Origin: Eonycteris spelaea
Lineage: Eukaryota; Chordata; Mammalia; Chiroptera; Pteropodidae
Length of the DNA: 64,000 bases
NCBI GenBank assembly: GCA_003508835.1
Contig: PUFA01000022.1
Location: forward strand, 3,906,001 to 3,970,000
Direction of reading: 5' to 3'
This document shows, one piece after another, positions 60,430 to 64,000 of this stretch (position 1 is its first letter; each line of letters starts with the position of its first letter). Below the pieces are notes generated by a model that searched no databases, was not told where the DNA came from, and worked only from the letters and a program-made list of their open reading frames with translations. The translations under genes and the position numbers were made by a program.

Positions 60430-62434
60430 TATTATTATTATTTTCTGCTTTAAGATGGAAAGAACACTTTTGATTTGGGGATAGATTAAACACTATGATT
60501 GCTTTGGGGAAAAGGTAAAGACAGAAATGATCTTTAACTATATGTTCAAAATATACCAATATTTTGAATATGATTTAAAAAATAAACAATGTCTAATAAA
60601 TGTGATTTTAAACCAATGATTATAGTTTATTACTTATAAAATACATACTGCAACTCTAATGTGGAATATCTTTTGAAGCATATAGACAAAGCTAGATGTA
60701 TTTAACAATTTACCTTGCTTCTAATTGTTTTAGACTAGATTGTAACTGCTGTAAACGCCTATCTGATGCTTCCTCTCTTCCTTGGGCAGACGCCATATCC
60801 TCCTCCTAGAAAATGAAGAAATGGGAAGCTTACTTTATGTGAAAATTCAATACATCATTATACAGCATGAAGAGAATAGTTCACTCTCCAAAGTTATTAT
60901 ACTGGTAGAATCTAATGTTACTTTGAGAACAAATTATCTGTACACTGAAAAAAGGAAAAGAAAACCTCAGTGTATTATATACCATCAATCATGTGTTAGC
61001 CAATAATCAAAACATTAATTGCATATAGATTGCCACCAATATTTCAAACAACTGTATTTTTATAGTGCAAGTCTAACAAATCAAGGCAGGGTTTGTAGGC
61101 AGAGGCTGCCTTCAGAATAAGCTAAGTTATACTGCCTCACATTATAACAGGACAGTTCTTCTTTGACATGGTGATGCTTTGAAATATATGAATAGGTTTT
61201 ATTTGTACTCTCTTTAAAAAAATTCCTGCTCATCCTTTTCTGCCTTCTGGTGTATTAAAGAAATATTTAAAACACCATTTTAATTTTTCTATTGGCTATT
61301 AGCTCTGTTTATTGTATGGGTTGCTCTAGAGATTACAATATGCATGTTTATCTCAATTTATTTAGAGTTAATTTCAGGAAAACACTGGAACCTTGCAACA
61401 GTGTATTTCTTCCATATACAATGCTGAACTTTAGTGCCATTGTCATATAAATCTGCATACTTAACAAATTCATCAATACAGGGCTAAGTTCTGCTTTAAA
61501 GCAGTCAAGTCTTTTAAGGTATTAATAAAAGAAAAATATGTAGCTATATTATATCATATTTATAATTCCTATTGCTCTTAGCTTCTTCCTACATCTGAAT
61601 TACTGGGTATCGTTTCCTTTCGCTTAAAGAATTTCCTTCAATATTTTTGAAGAACAGCTCTGCCCTGACAACTTCTCTGTTTTTCTTTATGTGAAAATGC
61701 CTTTATTTTGCCCTCATTTTTGAAGTATAGTTTCACTGAACATAGTTTTCTAGTGAGCACTTTTGTCGCCTTCAGCACTTCACATATACTATTCCAGTGT
61801 TTTCTGCTTCCTCAGTCAGCCATTACTCATAGCCATTCCCTTGTTTATGCCATTTTTTTGTTACTGCTTTCATATTTTCTCTTTCTAATTGGCTGTCAGT
61901 GTTGTTATGGTGTTTCTAAAAGTGATTTTCTTTGTGTTTATCCTACTTGCGGTTCACTGCGATTCTTGGATTTGTTAATGTTTTCTACGGCATTTTGGAA
62001 GTTTTCAACCATTATTTCTTTAAACATCTTCTCTCCTCCTCCCTTTTGCCTTTGTCTGCTAAATCCAACAGCGGGTTCACTGAGAGTGAGTTTCTATTGA
62101 CCATCCCCCACTTTCCCGTCTAGTACACTTTTCTGTCTAGTACATTTTGGTTGAAAACTGTATAATATAGTTATTTCCAACATTATAATTTAGTTTCCTA
62201 ATTTCATATTTTATATTTAGAGAGCAAGTAAATGATTAATTCATTTTCCATCAATCTTCTTTAATACTTAATCCAAATAGATCAACAATAAAGTACATTG
62301 AAATAAGCTACAGGCAATTAGTTATCTCAGAAATAAGAAACACCTTCTTTTGCATCTGTCCTTGAAGATCTTCAGTCACTTTAGTTAACTCGTCCACTTT
62401 CGCTACTGCAACTCTCATGTCTAACTTGGCTTGC
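19760..62434 (-). CDS. SCLT1: SCLT1, C-terminal two thirds: twelve coding exons, one with a frameshift
   Basis: SCLT1 (sodium channel and clathrin linker 1) is a long coiled-coil protein of the mother-centriole distal appendages, needed for membrane docking and cilium formation. It was first described as linking the Nav1.8 channel to clathrin. Twelve exons (62344-62434, 60714-60805, 56276-56451, 54358-54456, 48462-48533, 47063-47137, 45140-45285, 43737-43929, 40768-40964, 25717-25795, 23283-23378, 19760-19822) have GT-AG ends and matching phases. They encode about 458 residues of the 688 in human, ending MMNLENI. Nearly the whole product is heptad-rich coiled coil rich in E, K, Q, L and R; typical segments are [17 protein letters not shown] and [19 protein letters not shown]. 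The first exons lie beyond 64000. Exon 56276-56451 carries one extra base and a premature TAA. All other exons are intact, so the gene does not look like a general pseudogene. Confidence 0.96.
20560..21150 (-). mobile_element. L1M (old LINE-1) fragment
   Basis: On the plus strand it reads gaactgctgggtcaaagg, atattgcccaacggggctcc, tttgtatttgcctatgagtg, tgtctgctgtact and ttctaggttttgtgttcttgc. This follows the reverse complement of old L1M 3' sequence in order. Confidence 0.65.
22890..23090 (-). mobile_element. DNA-transposon-like remnant with a short tandem duplication
   Basis: It carries gcagtgctgtccaacag at one end and gtggctagtggctat followed by tggacagtatagc at the other. These match the inverted ends of a common mammalian nonautonomous element (CAGTGCTGTCCAATAG ... 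GGACAGCGC). Inside is a 16-base duplication, ctgtcccacaccgatg/ctgtcccacaccgacg, at about 22925-22957. The strand is arbitrary. Confidence 0.5.
23283..23378 (-). CDS. SCLT1: SCLT1 coding exon k
   Basis: The exon has 96 bases, 32 codons in phase 0: [17 protein letters not shown] then [15 protein letters not shown]. The splice sites are cttaatag and CAG|gtaggg. Confidence 0.94.
23379..25716 (-). other. SCLT1 intron between exons j and k
   Basis: A GC-rich patch at 23650-23800 and an MLT1-type LTR remnant at 24060-24345 are visible. The remainder is AT-rich, with nothing else I recognise. Confidence 0.65.
24060..24345 (+). mobile_element. MLT1-type solo LTR (ERVL-MaLR), internally deleted
   Basis: It keeps the MLT1 order: tatgttgaagtctaaccc, gtgacctcaggtgg, acaagccaagg, gacctccagggctgtgagacaa and aggaaactatacagg. 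The middle of the consensus is missing. It is noncoding, with no retroviral gene. Confidence 0.7.
25717..25795 (-). CDS. SCLT1: SCLT1 coding exon j
   Basis: The exon has 79 bases: one base, then 26 codons. It reads [19 protein letters not shown] then AKEKVAE. The splice sites are aactaatag and GAG|gtagga. The intron before it is the longest in the window, about 15 kb. Confidence 0.94.
25980..26140 (+). mobile_element. L1 3' end with internal duplication
   Basis: The phrases gaactgcacactaaaaaatg, aaaatgataaatttaatgttatgtatg and ttttatcacaattt match the end of older L1M 3' UTRs. They are followed by a second partial copy (aaaatggttaaaatcgtacattttatgttg) and an A-rich tail. Confidence 0.6.
27245..28160 (-). 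mobile_element. L1 insertion with 5' inversion (twin priming)
   Basis: Read on the minus strand, 27572-27245 is the L1 3' region (agcgaaataagccagacagg, cacttatatgtgggat, ggtagggg) ending in an AAATAAATAAG tail. The adjoining 27573-28160 is the ORF2 3' part in the opposite orientation (plus strand: agaactcatatgactcaat, gaaatgcaagtcaaaacc, gggtatttaccccaaa, acatggatggacc). The two pieces almost meet in the consensus. TAAATATG flanks both outer ends on the minus strand, a likely short target duplication. The coding part is broken by many changes. Confidence 0.85.
28510..28750 (-). mobile_element. MIR SINE
   Basis: On the plus strand it reads acgtgccaggactgg, gggtaaccctatgagat, tatgagaaaatg, aagtaacttgcctagagtcaca and gagtcaggattg. 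This is the reverse of the MIR consensus. Confidence 0.75.
28920..29860 (+). mobile_element. L2-type LINE fragments
   Basis: Pyrimidine-rich text with phrases such as ttcgactcaatgttaccatca and aaaccctctgatggtttcccattgc follows the ancient L2-like consensus. The copy is patchy and diverged, and may be two insertions. Confidence 0.45.
30240..31330 (-). mobile_element. Old LINE fragment (L2-type), reverse orientation
   Basis: It begins with attccgttcagtaaatactgaactaagtgcctgttacg, the reverse of the shared L2/MIR end. It continues with purine-rich text (gtttccaacacaccgagttcgaggcacc) resembling the reverse of the same consensus. The limits are approximate. Confidence 0.4.
32440..33300 (+). mobile_element. 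L2-type LINE fragment
   Basis: The phrases cagagtgacctttaaaaacaatctgatcaggtcacttc, aaactgtccactggcc and gtgggatctttgcactagctattc match the L2 consensus (agtgatctttctaaaacacaaatctgatc ... gcctttgcacttgctgttcc). The 256-residue frame at 32761-33531 is accidental within it. Confidence 0.65.
33715..34410 (-). mobile_element. L1M (old LINE-1) fragment
   Basis: On the plus strand it shows tctgccagttcacgttcccaccaaca, attctcgccaacttgctaggcgaaa, gcatttcttcagtg and gattctaggttttgtcttttg. This is the reverse of the old L1M 3' consensus, the same family and orientation as 20560-21150 and 56850-57470. Confidence 0.7.
36240..36445 (-). mobile_element. MIR SINE
   Basis: On the plus strand it reads catgatgctttacaag, acaccatttcataaataacc, ttacagatgataaaatggaggc, agtggtttaagcataatcatgc and agacttgaacctagag. 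This follows the reverse MIR consensus. Confidence 0.65.
37480..37755 (+). mobile_element. L1 3' UTR, GC-shifted copy
   Basis: It ends with gtaagttatgcaaatgtcttctgac, gttgtacacctgaaact and attgtatgtcaactataatag, the classic end of L1s I associate with laurasiatherians. The part at 37560-37640 carries many CpG and G or C where I recall A or T in the consensus. Confidence 0.8.
38440..38560 (+). mobile_element. L2 3' region
   Basis: The phrases cactgcctctgtctcccctg, aaatctccttgaaggcaggggtctctgactgtttcattc match the L2 consensus just before its end. Confidence 0.6.
40400..40570 (+). mobile_element. hAT-type nonautonomous DNA transposon remnant
   Basis: It begins aaggtcagcaaacccttt, then cttaaagggccagacagcaaatg and tctgcaggccgg. 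It follows the common element opening GTCAGCAAACTTTTTCTGTAAAGGGCCAGATAG. It is truncated at the right. Confidence 0.6.
40768..40964 (-). CDS. SCLT1: SCLT1 coding exon i
   Basis: The exon has 197 bases: 65 codons plus two bases. It reads [53 protein letters not shown] and [12 protein letters not shown]. The splice sites are tccctag and AA|gtaagc. It is the best-conserved stretch of the gene in this window. Confidence 0.95.
40965..43736 (-). other. SCLT1 intron between exons h and i
   Basis: The intron contains an L2 fragment (42630-43040) and otherwise AT-rich sequence, with a small GC-rich patch at 41390-41470. No exon is seen. Confidence 0.7.
42630..43040 (+). mobile_element. L2 LINE fragment
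   Basis: The phrases cacatgctgttccctttgcttgggataatc, ttatttttatccaa, aaactgcaagtttttaagggtgggtgccatgcc and aacctgaaacatagtaagg follow the last part of the L2 consensus in order. Confidence 0.75.
43737..43929 (-). CDS. SCLT1: SCLT1 coding exon h
   Basis: The exon has 193 bases: one base, then 64 codons. It reads [52 protein letters not shown] and [12 protein letters not shown]. The splice sites are aaatcag and AAG|gtattt. Confidence 0.95.
43930..45139 (-). other. SCLT1 intron between exons g and h
   Basis: The sequence is AT-rich. I recognise no repeat or exon in it. Confidence 0.6.
45140..45285 (-). CDS. SCLT1: SCLT1 coding exon g
   Basis: The exon has 146 bases: 48 codons plus two bases. 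It reads [37 protein letters not shown] and [11 protein letters not shown]. The splice sites are ttctgcag and AA|gtaaga. Confidence 0.93.
45286..47062 (-). other. SCLT1 intron between exons f and g
   Basis: The intron is AT-rich except for a GC-rich stretch at about 45720-45990. I can assign no feature there. Confidence 0.6.
47063..47137 (-). CDS. SCLT1: SCLT1 coding exon f
   Basis: The exon has 75 bases, 25 codons in phase 0: [18 protein letters not shown] then VEEELEK. The splice sites are aatttatag and AAG|gtaata. Confidence 0.93.
47138..48461 (-). other. SCLT1 intron between exons e and f
   Basis: The intron is AT-rich, with an L2-like stretch at about 47960-48375 (for example accacaagttccaagaccat and tagcatagttcttatcataataagg). 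Confidence 0.55.
48462..48533 (-). CDS. SCLT1: SCLT1 coding exon e
   Basis: The exon has 72 bases, 24 codons in phase 0: [15 protein letters not shown] then SEELLSLQM. The splice sites are tttacag and ATG|gtatgt. Confidence 0.93.
48725..49070 (+). mobile_element. hAT-type DNA transposon fragment
   Basis: It begins gtttgtcaaactttttggcccagggtcctttacac and continues with acacaaataatatatttttat, tgagtatattttcc, gcaaatttcctaatgtctggctcaatagaagacagattctcatatg. It matches a familiar mammalian DNA transposon in order. The subfamily is not assigned. Confidence 0.7.
52025..52095 (-). mobile_element. L1 3' end scrap
   Basis: On the plus strand it reads ttattaaagtatagttgacatac then attatattagcttcaagtgtata. 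This is the reverse of an L1 3' end common in laurasiatherians. Confidence 0.65.
53225..53345 (+). mobile_element. MIR SINE (5' half)
   Basis: It reads gagagcatggctcaaggatcg, catcccagctctgcccag and agccagttacttaaccattctgc, the MIR consensus in forward order. Confidence 0.75.
53800..54024. mobile_element. Short DNA transposon with intact terminal inverted repeats
   Basis: The ends agtccccaacc (53800-53810) and ggttggggact (54011-54021) are perfect inverted repeats. Inside are gtaccggcccgtgacctgttagg and agcaggaggtgagcgg, known from a common mammalian nonautonomous element. At about 225 bases it is much shorter than the consensus I recall, so the middle is deleted. I see no clear target duplication. 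Confidence 0.8.
54358..54456 (-). CDS. SCLT1: SCLT1 coding exon d
   Basis: The exon has 99 bases, 33 codons in phase 0: [18 protein letters not shown] then [15 protein letters not shown]. The acceptor tttattttctgaag is rather weak and the donor is GAA|gtaagc. Compared with the human protein as I recall it (LQKSQALLEE), the junction with the previous exon is two residues shorter here. Confidence 0.92.
54457..56275 (-). other. SCLT1 intron between exons c and d
   Basis: The intron contains an old L2-like, pyrimidine-rich fragment at about 54590-54900. The rest is AT-rich, with nothing recognised. Confidence 0.6.
56276..56451 (-). CDS. SCLT1: SCLT1 coding exon c, frameshifted
   Basis: The exon has 176 bases. 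Phase on both sides requires 175. It reads [35 protein letters not shown] and [15 protein letters not shown], then an extra base near 56300-56302 shifts the frame and TAA follows at 56289-56291. Past the insertion the expected frame resumes as EEANLQKK to the donor AAAAG|gtaggt. The acceptor is aacttttag. Another strong donor, ATC|gtaaga, lies inside the exon at 56331/56330. Confidence 0.9.
56289..56302 (-). other. SCLT1: One-base insertion and premature stop in SCLT1
   Basis: On the coding strand the exon reads ATG CAA CTC CTT AGA AGA AGC TAA. The conserved peptide MQLLEEAN needs CTx GAA GAA GCT AAC, so one base in CTTAGAAG is extra. The stop codon is at 56291-56289. It may be an assembly error, a private allele or a real change bypassed by splicing. 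Confidence 0.88.
56540..56740 (-). mobile_element. MIR SINE
   Basis: On the plus strand it reads cttcttactcatttgctctgc-like text, then ggttaaggtcacatggctaacgg and ctgcgccttgctctgg. This fits the reverse MIR consensus but is diverged. Confidence 0.5.
56850..57470 (-). mobile_element. L1M (old LINE-1) fragment
   Basis: On the plus strand it shows ttgtatttccctgactactggagag, tatttttaaaagtttgttagc, ggttatttgctttgc and atattaagatattaacacttggtctgtcc. This is the reverse of the old L1M 3' consensus. Confidence 0.65.
57766..57794 (+). repeat. Poly(T) run of 29
   Basis: Twenty-nine T in a row, with a T-rich lead. It could be the tail of a retroposon on the minus strand whose body lies to the right (57795-58030), but I do not recognise that body. 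Confidence 0.85.
58060..58560 (-). mobile_element. L1M (old LINE-1) fragment
   Basis: The plus strand reads tactgggtcttgctttttaatcagaatctgcaagtctctgccttttaatgg, the reverse of old L1M sequence. Before it lies T-rich text typical of the same region, with a duplicated 18-base stretch, gttaaatatttttaaagg/gttaaatatttttaaata. Confidence 0.55.
60394..60443 (+). repeat. (ATT)n microsatellite
   Basis: About sixteen ATT units with one extra-T interruption near 60430. It lies in the intron just 3' of SCLT1 exon b on the minus strand. Confidence 0.95.
60714..60805 (-). CDS. SCLT1: SCLT1 coding exon b
   Basis: The exon has 92 bases: 30 codons plus two bases. It reads [17 protein letters not shown] and [13 protein letters not shown], and the last two bases (AG) begin the Arg codon finished by the next exon. 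The acceptor is cattttctag and the donor is CAAG|gtaaat. Confidence 0.93.
60806..62343 (-). other. SCLT1 intron between exons a and b
   Basis: The intron is largely occupied by an L1M-derived stretch (61270-62110). The remainder is AT-rich. Confidence 0.65.
61270..62110 (-). mobile_element. L1M (old LINE-1) fragment
   Basis: On the plus strand it shows tattgtatgggttgctctagagattacaatatgc, gaagaacagctctgcc, gaagtatagtttcactgaacatag, attttctttgtgtttatcctacttgcggttc and attatttctttaaacatcttc. These are in the order of reversed old L1M sequence. The 130-residue frame at 61708-62100 is on the opposite strand to any L1 gene. Confidence 0.65.
62344..62434 (-). CDS. SCLT1: SCLT1 coding exon a (first in window)
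   Basis: The exon has 91 bases: one base finishing an Arg codon, then 30 codons reading [18 protein letters not shown] and [12 protein letters not shown]. The acceptor is ctttttcag and the donor is AAG|gtgttt. It is coiled coil. Confidence 0.93.
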
Positions 62435-64000
62435 CTGAAAAAGAAAGTAAATTAATAAACTCAGTTTTCACACACCAGAAAGAATTTTAAAAATCAGAAA
62501 TCTGTATTTGGTAAAATTAGTATTTCTGTGCACCAAAAACTGGATCTGAGGGGTAAACACCAGAAGATTCCTTTATTGTTAACAAAATGCACGTGGATGA
62601 AAGTGAAAAGGAAAAAAATACAGCTTAATTGGGGGATGTAAAATGAGAGCATCAATACTTTATTTATATAAACTATATTTTAAATGCAAAATTCAATATA
62701 TTTCATGAGAAAGAACTTTATCATCTTGATAAATTATGCCAGCGCATAACACTGGCTACCAGTGCAGTGAATAAAACACACTTATGTCTATAATTTCCCG
62801 ACCTTTTAAGGTTAGAGTAGTATTTCTGATTGGTCTATGAAAACGAACCCAAGCTTCAACACCTCAACCCTTCCTTAAACACCAAAAGTATATATTATGT
62901 ACCCGCTGAACATAGTGAATTGAGATATATCCCAAAATAGTATAACATTTACTTCCTTCAGAGATTGTAGTTGCAAAGTAGAAAAAACCCTCGAGTTTTT
63001 GAGTGTTCCAAGAGTATCAAATAAGTTTCAATATCTTCTTGGATCCCCATAAAAAAGGCTTTAGGATATTAAGACTTTATGAAATAGAAAAAAAAAAAAG
63101 AAAAAAAAAGATTTTTAACATCATAGTGATTAAGTACTCATAGATTATGTAAACAACATACATTTTTAGGAAGAAAGCTATGTTAGTGTAGGAACTGCCC
63201 ATATTTATTTCTTAATTATATTTTATATGTAATATAAATTATAGTGCTGCTGAACTTAAAGAAATTATTTGATGCAAAATCCCAATAAATGTCAATCTAT
63301 TTACTTTTGACTTTTTAACAGTATTGAAATTGCATTACTGATTAGCATAAAACAATGGTAAATAAAAACTAATAATAGCTAAAATGTATCAGGTGCTAGA
63401 ACCTAAAATGTATAGGCGCTAGAAACTGTTGTAAATGCTTGGCAGACATCATCTTACTTAATGCTATAACTGTAAATTAAGTACTATTATTATATCAAAC
63501 TAAAATACAGAGAGTGAGGGTGACAGGTTTATAAACTTGCCCTGAGATTCACAAACAAGTAATGAAATTAGTATTTAAACAGAGTCCTCTATGATATACT
63601 GTCTACCAAAAGATGGTTCCAACCTTTTATAAGATTATATTATAATATTATAAGAAAATGCTTTGATTTAAATCAATCTAATTTATAAAAATCTGATTTT
63701 ATCAAACATAAAATAGTGTTTTCTACTTTCAAAGGATTCACCAAATGACAAACAAACACACAGACAAAAAACAAAAAACATCTTACACCAGTACATTTAA
63801 AATCTACTTTAAGCTTAGAGATAATTCCCTGAGTACATCTACTATGCGAATCAATAAATAAGGAGTAAGATATTTAACTAGTAATGATAAAACCGAGGCA
63901 ATTCTGAATAGGCATAGAGCCCACACTAACCTGGCTTCCTTGCCTTTAGAAAGGGGCTAATAAAACTTGTTCTATTGGTCTCATGGGGAAGCTAAACAAA
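62435..64000 (-). other. SCLT1 intron upstream of exon a (partial)
   Basis: The sequence is AT-rich, with a MIR in reverse orientation at about 63385-63600 (atgtatcaggtgctag, cttgccctgagattcacaaac). No further SCLT1 exon could be recognised before the window ends. Confidence 0.6.

Larger units (their letters stand above)
56452..60713 (-). other. SCLT1 intron between exons b and c
   Basis: The intron holds a MIR (56540-56740), L1M fragments (56850-57470 and 58060-58560), a run of 29 T (57766-57794), A-rich low complexity (59340-59425) and an ATT microsatellite (60394-60443). No exon is seen. Confidence 0.7.

Noticed and set aside
61708..62100. Hydrophobic open frame of 130 residues on the plus strand
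   Set aside because: It is the antisense of an old L1M fragment; the phenylalanine- and leucine-rich look comes from T-rich repeat sequence.
63929..63960. Possible further SCLT1 exon near the right edge
   Set aside because: The minus strand has CAG and GT-like signals, but the translation does not resemble SCLT1 upstream of the RQAKL segment.
1..64000. CRISPR array, tRNA, rRNA or operon-like structure
   Set aside because: No regularly spaced repeats, cloverleaf genes or compact gene strings were seen. The window is typical mammalian intron and intergenic DNA.

Overview
The window is nuclear DNA from a placental mammal, most likely a laurasiatherian. Its exons are small and flanked by GT-AG splice sites inside AT-rich introns. 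L2, MIR, old L1M, MLT1 and hAT repeats are scattered throughout. The L1 3' ends near 37.5 kb and 52.0 kb resemble forms I associate with laurasiatherians. I saw no Alu, rodent B1/B2, or order-specific carnivore, pig, ruminant or horse SINE, so the order is open. No prokaryotic, phage or CRISPR feature is present.

Two genes point towards each other. At the left, on the plus strand, are the last two coding exons of JADE1 (PHF17; 4350-4467 and 7697-8604) and a 3' UTR of about 2.8 kb ending near 11410. At the right, on the minus strand, are twelve consecutive coding exons of SCLT1 (62434 down to the stop at 19760), giving the C-terminal two thirds of the protein. The JADE1-SCLT1 neighbourhood (human 4q28) also distinguishes JADE1 from JADE2 and JADE3. 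About 8 kb separates the two 3' ends. It holds L2 and MIR copies and a strong CpG-rich block at about 18.4-18.95 kb that belongs to neither gene.

JADE1 is a scaffold of the HBO1 (KAT7) histone acetyltransferase complex. The part here is the tail found only in the long isoform. SCLT1 is a coiled-coil protein of the centriole distal appendages, needed for ciliogenesis, and was first described as a link between a sodium channel and clathrin. JADE1 has also been reported at the ciliary base, but nothing in the window shows shared regulation.

The most notable observations are these: (1) a one-base insertion with an early stop in SCLT1 exon 56276-56451, with a strong in-frame alternative splice donor just upstream that would remove it; (2) a burst of changes to Gly, Ala, Arg and Pro in the last JADE1 exon, together with CpG-rich noncoding patches, which looks like GC-biased gene conversion; (3) the CpG-rich block between the two gene ends; (4) an L1 copy with a clear twin-priming inversion at 27.25-28.16 kb. 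I found no new multi-gene system. Most long open frames in the CpG-rich stretches are by-products of base composition.
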